From Chelatococcus sambhunathii (GTDB lineage: Bacteria > Pseudomonadota > Alphaproteobacteria > Rhizobiales > Methylopilaceae): a stretch of 45,784 nt of DNA. The notes under the pieces were generated by a model. The model made no database searches. It saw only the letters and a list, made by a program, of their open reading frames with translations, and was not told the origin of the DNA. Positions 1 through 9,025 of this stretch are shown here, one piece after another (position 1 is the first letter of the stretch; each line of letters starts with the position of its first letter). The stretch is taken from assembly GCA_031316315.1 (NCBI GenBank), contig JADBEO010000035.1, positions 1 through 45,784 on the forward strand. Direction: 5' to 3'. The translations under genes and the position numbers were made by a program.

Positions 1-2693
1 GGCTGGGGGGCGGGCGCTGGGGCCGCAGCCGTCCGCTGGCGCTGGTTCGCGAGCACGTGCCGGATCTTCCGCGCCAGCGCCTCGCGGGCATAGGGCTTCG
101 ACAGAAGCTCGACTCCTGCGTCGAGCTTGCCGCCATGGACGATGGAGTTCTCGGTGTAGCCGGAGGTGAACAGCACGGCGATCCCGGGCAGGCGTTCGCG
201 CGCCTTGCGCGCGAGCTCCGGGCTTTTCAGCTGGCCGGGCATCACCACGTCGGTGAACAAGACATCGATCGGTATGCCGCTCTCGATGACGTTGAGCGCG
301 CTCGCCGCGTCCACGGCCTTCAGCACGCGGTAGCCGAGTTCGGACAGCATCGACACGGCGGTCTCGCGGACCTCGTCGTCGTCCTCGACCACGAGCACGG
401 TCTCGGTGCCTCCGGACGGAGGACCGGCGTCGACCGCGACCTCCACGTCCTCGGGCTCCATCGCGCGCGGCAGATAGATCCGGATGGTCGTGCCGTGGCC
501 GACCTCGGAGTAGATCTTCACGTGTCCGCCGGACTGCTTGACGAAGCCGTAGACCATCGAGAGGCCGAGGCCGGAGCCTTTGCCTTCCGCCTTGGTGGAG
601 AAGAACGGCTCGAAAACCTGCTCGATGATCTCCTCCGGCATGCCGCAGCCGGTGTCGCTGACCGCCAGCATCACATACTGACCGGCCGTGACCTCGTCAT
701 GCGAGCGCGCATAGTCGTCGTCGAGATAGGCGTTGGCCAGTTCGATGGTCAGCTTGCCGTTCCCGGCCATCGCGTCACGCGCGTTGATCGCGAGATTGAG
801 GATCGCGTTCTCGATCTGCGTCGGGTCGGCGAAGGTGTTCCAGAGCCCGCCGCCGAACACTGTCTCGATCTCGATCGCCTCGCCGATCGCGCGGCGGAGC
901 ATGTCCTCCATGTCGCGGACGAAGCGGGCGACGTTCACGACCTTCGGCTCGAGCGCCTGACGCCGTCCGAAGGCGAGCAGCTGCGAGGCGAGCTTCGCGC
1001 CGCGCGACACGCCGGACATCGCGTTCGCGATGCGGCGCTCGGCGCGCTCGTTGCCGGCGACGTCCTTGGCCAGCAGCTGGAGATTGCCGGAGACGACCTG
1101 CAGCAGATTATTGAAATCGTGCGCGACGCCCCCGGTCAGCTTGCCGATGGTCTCCATCTTCTGTGACTGGACGAGCTTGGCCTCGGCCCGGCGGCGCTCC
1201 TCGATCTCGGAGATGACGCGGGCTTCCAGCGTCTCGTTGAGCTGCCGCAGCTGGTCCTCGACCCGCTCCCTGTGCCGAACCTCGCGCGTGAGATTGGCGG
1301 CGTGCTCGCGAAGCGCGTCCTCGGCGGCGCGCTGATGCGTGATGTCGGAGTGGACGCCGACCCACTCCGTGATCTCGCCCGCTTCATCGAGGATGGGGAG
1401 CGCGCGGATGGCGAAGGTCCGCCACGCGCCGTCATGGCGACGGACGCGATGCTCGAACACATACATGCTCTTGGCGGCGACCGCCTCGTTCCAACTCGCG
1501 ACGCTCGGGCCGCGGTCGTCCGGATGGACCGCTCCGGCCCAGCCGAAGCCTTGATATTCGTCGATCGTCTGTCCGGTGAGGGCCGCCCAGCCGGGCTGCT
1601 CGCCGAGCATCCGGCCGTCGGCGCTGTTGGTCCACAAGACGCCGTGCATGGCGTCCATCGCGGTGCGGAAGCGACGGTCGCTCGCCTGGACTTTCGCCTC
1701 GCGCTCCGCGCGGTCCTGCAGGTCGACGACGAGGATGTAAGCGCCGGGAACCGAGCCGTCCGGCTTAACGTCGGGCACGTAGCGGATCTCGCAGGCGCGC
1801 TCGCTCCCGTCCTTATGGGTCAGAGTTGCCTCGCAGCGCAGCGGCTCGCCGGCGAGCGCCTGCTCGATCCAGCCCTTGCGGCTCTCGAAGAAAGCCTCGC
1901 CGAGCACCTCCCTGACCGTCCGTCCCACCATGTCCTCGGGCGCGACGCCGAGCCAGTCCTCGTAGGCGTGGTTGGCGAAGCGGTAGACGAAGTCGCGGTC
2001 GACATAGGCGACCAGCATGGGCAGGGCGTCGGTGACGCGGCGCAGGTCCGCCTCGCGTTCGGCGAGCAACCGCTCGGTCTCGAGACGCGCGGTGTTGTCC
2101 ACCGTGGTGCACATCACCCCGCCGACGCTGCCGTCGGCCTCGTAGACCGGGGTGTAGAACAGGTCGAAGAAGAACGTGGTCTCCCTGCCGTTCCTGTGCA
2201 GCGTCATCGACCGGTCGTGGAAGGAGGACAGCTCGCCGCGGAAGCCGGCCTCGAGCATCGTCCGGTTCCAGTCCCAGATCTCAGGCCAGACCTGGTCGAC
2301 CGGACGGCCGAGCGCGTCCGGATGCTTGTCGCCCGCGATCGCGGCGTAGGCGTCGTTGTAGATCATGATGTGGGCGGGGCCCCACATCAGCACCTTGGCG
2401 ACGGGCGAATTCACGATGTTCGCCACGGTCGCGCGCAGCTCGAGCGTCCACCCGTCGACCGGGCCGAGCGGGCTGTGGGCCCAGTCGCGGCCGCGGATCA
2501 GCGCGCCGCAGTCGCCGCCGCCACGCGGCCAGTCCTTGAGGCTCGGCCGTGCGTTCCGTCGGCCGTCCTGGAGCGCTCGAAGGCCGGCCCGCACGACCTC
2601 GTCCGCATTGGCGTAGTCGCCGGATGCGAGGCTGTCGGCGACGAAGGCTTCGAGCTCTGACGTCAGGGAGACGCGGATCTGGGAGCTCGACAT
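1..2693 (-). CDS. Hybrid sensor histidine kinase with ParD-like N-terminus (3' end outside window)
   Basis: Cytoplasmic-looking hybrid kinase, at least 897 residues; the reading frame is still open at the left edge. Domains in order: residues 1-43 resemble a ParD/RHH antitoxin ([13 protein letters not shown], then [17 protein letters not shown]); three PAS-like regions (about 60-480); HisKA with [11 protein letters not shown] (His near 524); HATPase_c with [17 protein letters not shown] and [10 protein letters not shown]; and a receiver domain from about 760 (VVEDDDE, phospho-acceptor Asp in FTDVVMPG near 812, Lys in SKPYA). After the receiver the sequence becomes Ala/Pro-rich (AAAPAPAP). The start at 2693 is supported by AGGAAG about 5 nt upstream. 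No transmembrane segment is evident, so it probably senses a cytosolic signal through PAS. The kinase and receiver motifs are clear; whether the ParD-like segment binds DNA is unknown. Confidence 0.9.
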   Translation of the reverse strand, partial: MSSSQIRVSLTSELEAFVADSLASGDYANADEVVRAGLRALQDGRRNARPSLKDWPRGGGDCGALIRGRDWAHSPLGPVDGWTLELRATVANIVNSPVAKVLMWGPAHIMIYNDAYAAIAGDKHPDALGRPVDQVWPEIWDWNRTMLEAGFRGELSSFHDRSMTLHRNGRETTFFFDLFYTPVYEADGSVGGVMCTTVDNTARLETERLLAEREADLRRVTDALPMLVAYVDRDFVYRFANHAYEDWLGVAPEDMVGRTVREVLGEAFFESRKGWIEQALAGEPLRCEATLTHKDGSERACEIRYVPDVKPDGSVPGAYILVVDLQDRAEREAKVQASDRRFRTAMDAMHGVLWTNSADGRMLGEQPGWAALTGQTIDEYQGFGWAGAVHPDDRGPSVASWNEAVAAKSMYVFEHRVRRHDGAWRTFAIRALPILDEAGEITEWVGVHSDITHQRAAEDALREHAANLTREVRHRERVEDQLRQLNETLEARVISEIEERRRAEAKLVQSQKMETIGKLTGGVAHDFNNLLQVVSGNLQLLAKDVAGNERAERRIANAMSGVSRGAKLASQLLAFGRRQALEPKVVNVARFVRDMEDMLRRAIGEAIEIETVFGGGLWNTFADPTQIENAILNLAINARDAMAGNGKLTIELANAYLDDDYARSHDEVTAGQYVMLAVSDTGCGMPEEIIEQVFEPFFSTKAEGKGSGLGLSMVYGFVKQSGGHVKIYSEVGHGTTIRIYLPRAMEPEDVEVAVDAGPPSGGTETVLVVEDDDEVRETAVSMLSELGYRVLKAVDAASALNVIESGIPIDVLFTDVVMPGQLKSPELARKARERLPGIAVLFTSGYTENSIVHGGKLDAGVELLSKPYAREALARKIRHVLANQRQRTAAAPAPAPQ

Positions 2694-2816
2694 GACGCTT
2701 CCTGAGGCGTTCGCCGGACCTTGTCAATCAATGTCAAACACCGGCGAACTCAGTGGAAATCGCCCTCGGCGCAAAAAGGATCGCCGGCGCGTGCGGACGG
2801 CTCGGGTCGCGAAAGG

Positions 2817-3470
2817 TCAGACCGGCTTCGGGGCGCCGGGCTGCCGGAGGGGCTGGGCCGCTGCGAAGGCCTCGATGGCGAGGCAGGATTCCGCGATCCG
2901 GGTTGCGGTCGGAAAGGCCGAGGTCTCGACGCTGAAAACCTTCGCGGCCATGAAATGGCTGATGAAGCAGAGGTCCGCCAGCGTCGGCGTGTCGCCGTGG
3001 CAGAAGCGGCCGGTCTGCGGATCGCCCGACAGCCGCGCCTCGGCGATCCTCAGGCCTTCGCCCAGCCAATGACGCACCCAGTCGAGCCGCTGCGCCTCGT
3101 CGAGCCCCGCTTTGTCGCCGAGATACTTGCGCACGCGCGGGACGATCAGCGGGTGGTGGTCGGCCGCGAACAGGAGCGCGATAGCGCGCACCCGGGCCCG
3201 CTCGCGCGCATCCTTCGGCATCAGCGGGGGCTCGGGATGGGTCTCGTCGAGATACTCGAGCACCGAGAAGGACTGGGTGAGCGGAGGGCCGTCGTCGACG
3301 AACACCGCCGGCACAGCGCCCTGCGGATTCTTCGCGAGGAAGTCCGGCGTGAACTGCTCGCCGGCGTCGATGTCGACCATGCGCTCCTCGTAGGGCAGGC
3401 CCTTGAGGTTTAGCGCGATCCGCACCCGGAAGGCCGCGGTCGAGCGCCAGAAGCCGTACATCGTGATCAT
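2817..3470 (-). CDS. maiA: Maleylacetoacetate isomerase / zeta-class glutathione S-transferase
   Basis: A 217-residue protein with the zeta-GST layout. The N-terminal thioredoxin-like domain holds FWRSTAAFRVRIALNLKGL (zeta active-site region, Ser/Thr followed by RVRIALN) and the glutathione-binding NPQGAVPAV. An all-helical C-terminal domain follows, with DTPTLADLCFISH. The family isomerises maleylacetoacetate to fumarylacetoacetate in tyrosine or homogentisate breakdown. No hmgA or fahA neighbour is visible here, so the substrate could differ from the classical one. It is transcribed away from the deletion scar at 3569-4311 and ends about 120 bp upstream of the hybrid kinase on the same strand. 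Confidence 0.85.
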   Translation of the reverse strand: MITMYGFWRSTAAFRVRIALNLKGLPYEERMVDIDAGEQFTPDFLAKNPQGAVPAVFVDDGPPLTQSFSVLEYLDETHPEPPLMPKDARERARVRAIALLFAADHHPLIVPRVRKYLGDKAGLDEAQRLDWVRHWLGEGLRIAEARLSGDPQTGRFCHGDTPTLADLCFISHFMAAKVFSVETSAFPTATRIAESCLAIEAFAAAQPLRQPGAPKPV

Positions 3471-3568
3471 GTCAGATCCCTCCGAAGGCGGGGATTATAG
3501 AGCGCGGCTCGCCACGACGGCGTCTTGCGCCATCTCCTCGCATGCAAGCGGAGAGGATACGGGACGCC

Positions 3569-3655
3569 ATGACCGCAAGCGACGCCGCGAAGACCTCCGA
3601 AACCGTCGCGATCGAGGATACGAGCCTCGCGGCCTTCTACCGCGACATGATGGGG
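3569..3655 (+). pseudogene. 5' fragment of a possible TPP-dependent dehydrogenase E1-alpha gene
   Basis: The ATG at 3569 has a GGAGAGG about 12 nt upstream. It opens a frame whose product reads MTASDAAKTSETVAIEDT then SLAAFYRDMM. That resembles the N-terminus of pyruvate/branched-chain E1-alpha subunits, which usually continue as (L/F)YR-M-x-(I/L)R-x-FE. After about residue 28 the similarity stops and the frame terminates within about 15 codons. Beyond about 3652 the DNA codes for an amidohydrolase in the next frame. The E1-alpha identity rests on a short match and is tentative; that this is a short broken start is clearer. Confidence 0.4.
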
Positions 3656-4311
3656 TCCTGGTCCAGGTCAGCGTCCACGGCGTCGACAACCGGCTGATGC
3701 TGGAGACGCTGCGCGCGCATCGTGAGCGTCTGCGCGGCGTCGCGGTGATCGAGCCGGACGCATCCGAGGCGACGTTGCGCGCGCTCGACGAAGCCGGGGT
3801 CCGCGCGCTGCGGCTCAACGTGCTGTTCGGCGGCGGGATCGGCTTCGAAAAGCTCGAGCGGTTGGCCTCCATCGCGCGAGAAATGGGATGGCATCTCGAA
3901 TTCTTGATCGACGCCAAGGATTTGGTCGAACTTGCTCCAAGGTTGCGCAAGTCGCCGGCGCGCTTCGTCATCGACCACATGGGCCACTTCCCGACGAGCC
4001 GCGGGCTTGACGATCCGGGGTTCCGGACACTGCTCGGCTTCGTCGGCGACGGCGCGTGGGTGAAGCTGTCCGGCGCCTATCGCACCTCGGTCGCCGGAAC
4101 GCCGTATGAAGACGTCATTCCCTTCGCGCGCGCGCTGCTGAAGGCGGCTCCCGACCGATGCGTATGGGGCTCGGACTGGCCGCATGTCGCGCACTGGCCA
4201 GGACCGCTCAACGCGGGCGACCTGCTCGACGGCTTGGCCGACTGGGCGCCGGCCGACGAAGACCGCCAGCGCGTGCTCGTGCGAAACCCGGCTCATCTCT
4301 ACGGCTTCTAG
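3652..4311 (+). pseudogene. 5'-truncated amidohydrolase (2-pyrone-4,6-dicarboxylate hydrolase-like)
   Basis: From GVLVQVSVHGVDN onward the frame matches the TIM-barrel amidohydrolase family PF04909: a VIDHMGH strand, WVKLSGAYR, the catalytic-type WGSDWPH, and a terminal LVRNPAHLYGF. Family members start about 50 residues earlier with a metal-site HxH motif (DxHxH). That part is absent, and the open frame upstream reads Arg-rich nonsense. The enzyme is therefore probably dead. Such hydrolases often sit beside Tct-type transporters, as here (tctC starts at 4523), so it was likely part of that catabolic unit before the loss. Confidence 0.75.
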
Positions 4312-4522
4312 ACGTGCGCGATCACAACCGACGCGTGCTACGTACTTGCCCCTATGCACATCCTTTCAGCGCTGCCGCTGTTGCGCTCGCGGGGCCTATG
4401 ACTGATAAGCGAGGGACAACGCCCGCGAGCTTAATCGCGGCGATCAGTTCGGGTCGGCGGAAAGTCATACTCGCCTCGACGCGGGTCAACCGCCTCGCCG
4501 GCCGGCGTCAGGGAGGACTGGA

Positions 4523-5500
4523 ATGCTGAAGTCGTTCGCCGCCGCCGCTGCGGCGCTCATCGTCGCGTCCGGCTTCGGACAAGCACAAGCGCAGGATTAT
4601 CCTTCCAGGCCGATCACGATGATCGTGCCCTTCTCCGCCGGCGGTCCCACGGACACGGTCACCCGTCTCGTCGCGGAGGCGATGGGCAAGGATCTCGGCC
4701 AGCAGATCGTCGTCGAGAACGTCGGCGGGGCAGGCGGCACGCTCGGCGCGGGCCGCGTCGCGAAGGCCGACAAGGACGGCTACACGCTCCTGCTGCATCA
4801 CATCGGCATGGCCACGAGCGCCACGCTGTACCGCAAGCTGCCCTACGACACGCTGAACGCCTTCGACTATGTCGGTCTCGTCACCGACGTGCCGATGACT
4901 CTGGTCGCCCGCTCCGATTTCGAGCCGAAGGACCTCAAGGGTCTGATCGAGTACGTCAAGACCAACAAGGACAAGGTGACCTACGCCAACGCGGGCGTCG
5001 GCGCGGCGAGCCATCTGTGCGGCATGCTGTTCATGTCGAAGATCGAGACGCCGCTGACCACCGTCCCTTACAAGGGCACCGGCCCCGCGATGACGGATCT
5101 GGTCGGCAAGCAGGTCGACTTCATGTGCGACCAGACGACCAACACGACCAACCAGATCAAGTCGGGCAAGATCAAGGCCTACGTCACGACGACCAAGCAG
5201 CGCGTCGCCTCGCTGCCGGACATTCCGACCGCCGAGGAGGCGGGCCTGCCGGGCTTCGAGGTCGGCATCTGGCACGGAATCTACGCGCCGAAGGGGACTT
5301 CGCCGGAGATCATCAAGAAGCTGACGGCTTCGCTTCAAAAGGCCCTGAAGGATCCGACGGTCGTGCAGCGCTTCGCCGACCTCGGCACCCAGCCGTCGAG
5401 CGAGGCGGACGCGACGCCCGACGCGCTCAAGGCGAAGCTGACCTCCGAAATCGACCGTTGGGCCCCCGTCATCAAGGCGGCTGGGGTCTACGCGGACTGA
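4523..5500 (+). CDS. tctC: Tripartite tricarboxylate transporter, periplasmic binding protein (TctC/Bug family)
   Basis: A 325-residue secreted binding protein. The signal peptide ends around AQAQA, followed by the Bug-family opening YPSRPITMIVPFSAGGPTD, then NVGGAGGTLGAG, LPYDTLNAFDYVGLV and TNTTNQIKSGKIKAY. The start at 4523 has GGAGGA 6-12 nt upstream. Bug proteins bind carboxylates or other small acids in the periplasm and deliver them to TctA/TctB, which follow directly. The ligand cannot be read from sequence; the broken amidohydrolase upstream hints at an aromatic-derived acid, but that is inference. Confidence 0.93.
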   Translation: MLKSFAAAAAALIVASGFGQAQAQDYPSRPITMIVPFSAGGPTDTVTRLVAEAMGKDLGQQIVVENVGGAGGTLGAGRVAKADKDGYTLLLHHIGMATSATLYRKLPYDTLNAFDYVGLVTDVPMTLVARSDFEPKDLKGLIEYVKTNKDKVTYANAGVGAASHLCGMLFMSKIETPLTTVPYKGTGPAMTDLVGKQVDFMCDQTTNTTNQIKSGKIKAYVTTTKQRVASLPDIPTAEEAGLPGFEVGIWHGIYAPKGTSPEIIKKLTASLQKALKDPTVVQRFADLGTQPSSEADATPDALKAKLTSEIDRWAPVIKAAGVYAD

Positions 5501-5632
5501 GGCAACCGGAGCGGTCCGCCAGCCCCACGGGCCCGGCGCCCGGCGGGTCGGCGGCCGCTCTGACCCGTCCGCGCCCCGCCTCGTCGCTCGACGGGCGCCG
5601 GCTCCGGACGATCGTTTCGAGGCGCCAGCCCC

Positions 5633-6187
5633 ATGCAGATCAACGTCAAGGACGCCGCGTCAGGCGCAATCTTCATCCTGATCGCGGCCTGGTTCGCGTT
5701 CGAAACGCAGGAGCTTCAGGTCGGAACGCCGCTCCGCATGGGGCCGGGCTTCTTCCCGCTGCTGCTCGCCGGCGTGCTCGCGCTGCTCGGCGCGATCATC
5801 CTCGTCAAGGGCGTCCTCAAGGGTAAGCGGTCTGAGATGACCGGGGTGCCGTGGCGCGGCGGCTTCCTCATCCTGCTGGCGCCGATCGTCTTCGGCTTCG
5901 TGGTCCGGGGCTTCGCGCCGCTCTCGATCCCGCCGCTCGGCCTCGTGCCGGCGGTGGCGCTCGCGATCCTGATCTCCTCCTTCGCCAGCCGCCGCACCAC
6001 CGTCTTCATGGCGGTCACCATGACCGTCCTGCTGACGATCTTCTGCCTTGCGGTCTTCCAGAAACTGCTCGGGCTGCCGATCCCGCCTTTCGCGGGTCCG
6101 CTCGAATGGCTGAACCCTTACGTCGACGCCGCCTTCGCGCCTTTCGGGGCGGCCTGGGCGGCGCTCAAAAGCGTCTTCGGCGGCTGA
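5633..6187 (+). CDS. tctB: Tripartite tricarboxylate transporter small membrane subunit (TctB)
   Basis: A 184-residue protein with four hydrophobic segments: AIFILIAAWFAFE near residue 10-25, FFPLLLAGVLALLGAIIL, a long central pair, and TVFMAVTMTVLLTIFCLAVF. Family members have this size and four-helix plan, with the GPGFFPLLL-like motif after helix 1. It sits 132 bp after tctC and 15 bp before tctA, the standard order. It forms the inner-membrane complex with TctA. Confidence 0.9.
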   Translation: MQINVKDAASGAIFILIAAWFAFETQELQVGTPLRMGPGFFPLLLAGVLALLGAIILVKGVLKGKRSEMTGVPWRGGFLILLAPIVFGFVVRGFAPLSIPPLGLVPAVALAILISSFASRRTTVFMAVTMTVLLTIFCLAVFQKLLGLPIPPFAGPLEWLNPYVDAAFAPFGAAWAALKSVFGG

Positions 6188-6202
6188 GGAGCGACGCGCG
6201 CC

Positions 6203-7729
6203 ATGGATTTCCTCACCACCTTCACCGAGCTCGGCCACAATCTCGGCCTCGGCTTCTCGACGGCGGCGCTGCCCGTCAACCTTGCCTTCTGCTTCATCGG
6301 CGTGCTGCTCGGCACGCTGATCGGCGTGCTGCCGGGCATCGGCCCGACGGCGACGATCGCGATGCTGCTGCCGATCACCTTCAACTTCGAGCCGGCGACT
6401 TCGCTGATCATGCTCGCCGGCATCTACTACGGCGCGCAGTACGGCGGCTCGACCACCGCGATCCTGATCAACCTGCCGGGTGAAAGCTCCTCGGCGGTGA
6501 CGGCGATCGACGGCTACCAGATGGCCAAGCAGGGCAGGGCGGGCCCCGCGCTCGCCACCGCGGCGCTCGGCTCGTTCTTCGCCGGCACCGTCGCCACGAT
6601 CCTGATCGCGCTGTTCGCGCCGCCACTCACCGACCTCGCGCTGAAGTTCGGGCCAGCGGAATACTTCTCGCTGATGATGCTTGGCCTCGTCGCATCTGTC
6701 GCGCTCGCCTCCGGCTCGGTGCTGAAGGCGCTCGCCATGGTCGTGCTCGGGCTGCTGCTCGGCCTCATCGGGTCGGACGTTAACACCGGCGCCCAGCGCT
6801 ACACGCTCGGCTTCCTGGAGCTCGCGGACGGCCTGAACTTCGTCGCGGTCGCCGTCGGCGTGTTCGGCATCGCGGAGATTCTGCGCAACCTCGAGGACGA
6901 GAGCGACCGCGAGGTGATGGTCAAGAAGGTCACGAACCTCTGGCCGTCCAAGGAGGACTTCCGCCAGATGATCGCGCCGGTGCTGCGCGGCACCGCGCTC
7001 GGCTCGGTGCTCGGCATCCTGCCGGGCGGCGGCGCGATCCTGTCGTCCTTCGCCGCCTACACGGTGGAAAAGAAGATCTCCAAGACGCCTGAGCGCTTCG
7101 GCAAGGGCGCGATCGAGGGCGTGGCGGCGCCGGAATCGGCCAACAACGCCGGCGCCCAGACCTCCTTCATCCCGATGCTCACCCTCGGCATCCCGGCCAA
7201 CCCGGTGATGGCGCTGATGATCGGCGCGATGATCATCCAGGGCATCCAGCCCGGCCCGAACGTCGCGACCGAGAAGCCCGAACTGTTCTGGGGCGTCATC
7301 GCCTCGATGTGGATCGGCAACCTGATGCTGGTGCTGCTGAACCTGCCGCTGATCGGGCTGTGGGTGCGGCTGCTCACCGTGCCCTACACGGTGCTGTTCC
7401 CGGCGATCATCGCGTTCTGCGCCATCGGCGTCTATTCGGTGAACTCCAACAGCTTCGACCTCTATGCGGTCTCGGCCTTCGGCTTCCTCGGCTACCTGCT
7501 GGTGAAGCTCGAATGCGAGCCGGCGCCGCTGCTGCTCGGCTTCGTGCTCGGGCCGATGCTGGAGGAGAACCTGAGGCGCGCGATGACGATCTCCCGCGGC
7601 GACTGGACGGTGTTCTTCACCAAGCCGCTCAGCCTCACGCTGCTGCTGATGGCGGCCGCCGTACTCGCGATCGTGTTCCTTCCCTCGGTCCGGAAGAAGC
7701 GCGAAGAGGTGTTCGTCGAGGAGGGCTGA
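6203..7729 (+). CDS. tctA: Tripartite tricarboxylate transporter large permease (TctA)
   Basis: A 508-residue permease with about 11-12 hydrophobic segments and the TctA hallmarks: GVLPGIGPTATIAMLLP near residue 42, YYGAQYGGSTTAILINLPGE near 75, and a second GILPGGGAILSSFAAY near 270 followed by GVAAPESANNAGAQ. It is the energised channel-forming subunit, with TctC as binding partner. The length is normal and the gene looks intact. It ends the operon, followed by a rho-independent terminator. Confidence 0.95.
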   Translation: MDFLTTFTELGHNLGLGFSTAALPVNLAFCFIGVLLGTLIGVLPGIGPTATIAMLLPITFNFEPATSLIMLAGIYYGAQYGGSTTAILINLPGESSSAVTAIDGYQMAKQGRAGPALATAALGSFFAGTVATILIALFAPPLTDLALKFGPAEYFSLMMLGLVASVALASGSVLKALAMVVLGLLLGLIGSDVNTGAQRYTLGFLELADGLNFVAVAVGVFGIAEILRNLEDESDREVMVKKVTNLWPSKEDFRQMIAPVLRGTALGSVLGILPGGGAILSSFAAYTVEKKISKTPERFGKGAIEGVAAPESANNAGAQTSFIPMLTLGIPANPVMALMIGAMIIQGIQPGPNVATEKPELFWGVIASMWIGNLMLVLLNLPLIGLWVRLLTVPYTVLFPAIIAFCAIGVYSVNSNSFDLYAVSAFGFLGYLLVKLECEPAPLLLGFVLGPMLEENLRRAMTISRGDWTVFFTKPLSLTLLLMAAAVLAIVFLPSVRKKREEVFVEEG

Positions 7730-7753
7730 GACGCCCGAACTCCCGCGATCGAG

Positions 7754-7786
7754 CGGCGTCGCCGGCAAGCCCGGCGGCGCCGTTTT
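7754..7786 (+). terminator. Rho-independent terminator after tctA
   Basis: A 12-bp GC-rich stem (7754-7765 with 7771-7782, one G-T pair) and a CAAGC loop, followed by TTTT at 7783-7786. It lies 25 bp after the tctA stop and before tRNA-Lys. Confidence 0.75.
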
Positions 7787-7914
7787 CACATCCGGCGCGC
7801 TGTTAGGCGATAATCTGCGAAAAGCGTCGTTCACGGCTGGACAGCCGCCCCGGCCTTTGTTACATGGCCGGCCTCCCGCCGCCGCGCGCGGCGGCCGAAA
7901 CCTCTTGGGTTTCC

Positions 7915-7990
<76 letters not shown>

Positions 7991-8359
7991 AGAGCCTTCC
8001 GGGTTCTTGGTGTCACCCTCCGCGAACGCAACGAGGACGTGGGACTTCAGAAAGGTCCACGCGAGGCTTCTCGTTCGCGGGCCGCGCTCCGCAGCCGGAA
8101 TCGCCGGTCGCCACCGCGAAGCTTCCCCCTCCCGAGCGCCCGTTCGAGAGTTGAAACGGCGGGCCATCCCGCACGCCGGTCGGATCGCGTGGCGTGCGGC
8201 GGCGGCTTCAGCGTCGTTCGATCGTCCGGAACGTGGCGACCAATGTTTTGACGGCGGGGTAGCGCGCGACTTCGCTTCGCCATGGTTCTGGTGCATGGCC
8301 TGACGCGCCGCGGCGTCGCGCGCGGTCAATTGCGAAACCACGAGAGGCAGTTCAATCCC
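7991..8359. other. Intergenic stretch without recognisable gene
   Basis: Between tRNA-Lys and the EF-hand gene. Open frames exist on both strands but give Arg/Ala-rich products without family motifs, so none is called. No repeat or promoter stood out. Confidence 0.5.
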
Positions 8360-8902
8360 ATGATCAGACAGGTTTCGACGATCGCGGTCGCCGCCGTCGC
8401 GCTGGCTTTCGCGTCGCCCGCCTTCGCGGGCGCCGCCTCCGACAAGTCCGACGCCAAGCCGAAGGGCGGCCCGGCCAAGCAGTTCGAGCGCATGGACCGC
8501 AACAACGACGGCGCGATCGACGCCGACGAGGTCAAGCAGCAACTGTCCAAATTCATGAAGCGCGCCGACAAGAACGGCGACGGCGTGATCGACGCGGACG
8601 AGATCAAGGCGCTCAAGGAGAGAGCCGCCAAGAAGAGCGAGAAGGCGGCCGACAATGTCGAGAAGAAGCTGAAGAAGCTCGACACCGACGGCGACGGCAA
8701 GATTTCTGAGACCGAGGCCCTGACGCGCCCGGCCTGGTTCGACCGGGCCGACGCGAACAAGGACGGCAAGGTGACGAAGGCCGAGATTGACGATCTCATG
8801 GCCAAGCGCAAGGCGCGCGACGAGAAGAAGGCCGGCAAGAAGGCGAACGACGCCAAGGACACGGCGGCGGACGACGACGACGCGGGCGACGACGACGAGT
8901 GA
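8360..8902 (+). CDS. Secreted EF-hand calcium-binding protein
   Basis: A 180-residue protein: a signal peptide (MIRQVSTIAVAAVALAF...SPAFAG), then four canonical 12-residue EF loops at about 46-57 (DRNNDGAIDADE), 70-81 (DKNGDGVIDADE), 108-119 (DTDGDGKISETE) and 131-142 (DANKDGKVTKAE). The tail is Lys-rich, then strongly acidic (DDDDAGDDDE). It probably binds calcium in the periplasm or outside the cell. The start at 8360 is chosen over an in-frame ATG at 8282 because it alone gives a proper signal peptide and has GAGAGGCAG upstream. The specific role is unknown. Confidence 0.88.
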   Translation: MIRQVSTIAVAAVALAFASPAFAGAASDKSDAKPKGGPAKQFERMDRNNDGAIDADEVKQQLSKFMKRADKNGDGVIDADEIKALKERAAKKSEKAADNVEKKLKKLDTDGDGKISETEALTRPAWFDRADANKDGKVTKAEIDDLMAKRKARDEKKAGKKANDAKDTAADDDDAGDDDE

Positions 8903-8925
8903 TCGATTCCGGGCGCGGCGTCCGG

Positions 8926-8946
8926 CGGTCCGGTGAAGCCGGACCG
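8926..8946 (+). terminator. Hairpin downstream of the EF-hand gene
   Basis: CGGTCCGG (8926-8933) pairs with CCGGACCG (8939-8946) over a five-base loop, 24 bp after the stop. There is no T-run, so termination is only possible. Confidence 0.3.
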
Positions 8947-8990
8947 GCGCACGCCGCGGTCGGCTGCTTCCGGCCGGTCTAAGGTCGGTC

Positions 8991-9020
8991 TATGGTCCCG
9001 GTAGACCCGTCGGGACCATA
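8991..9020 (+). promoter_or_regulatory. Perfect 10-bp inverted repeat just before the hybrid kinase start
   Basis: TATGGTCCCG (8991-9000) and CGGGACCATA (9011-9020) form a perfect stem with a 10-nt loop, ending 5 nt before the ATG at 9026. No Shine-Dalgarno is visible between hairpin and ATG. It could be an operator for a dimeric regulator or an RNA hairpin masking the start; sequence alone does not decide. Confidence 0.5.
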
Positions 9021-9025
9021 CCTGC

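Noticed and set aside
57-2660. Long plus-strand frames (e.g. 57-1166, 1272-2660)
   Set aside because: Their products are Arg/His/Asp/Val-rich without motifs, and the minus strand codes for a complete kinase with all motifs.
3403-3651. The amidohydrolase frame extended upstream to an ATG at 3403
   Set aside because: The extension runs antisense through the maiA start and reads Arg-rich text with no family similarity; it is an open frame by composition only.
5660-7834. A 724-codon minus-strand frame opposite tctB/tctA
   Set aside because: Asp/Glu/Arg/His/Gln-only composition is the usual antisense shadow of GC-rich genes; tctB and tctA on the plus strand are clear.
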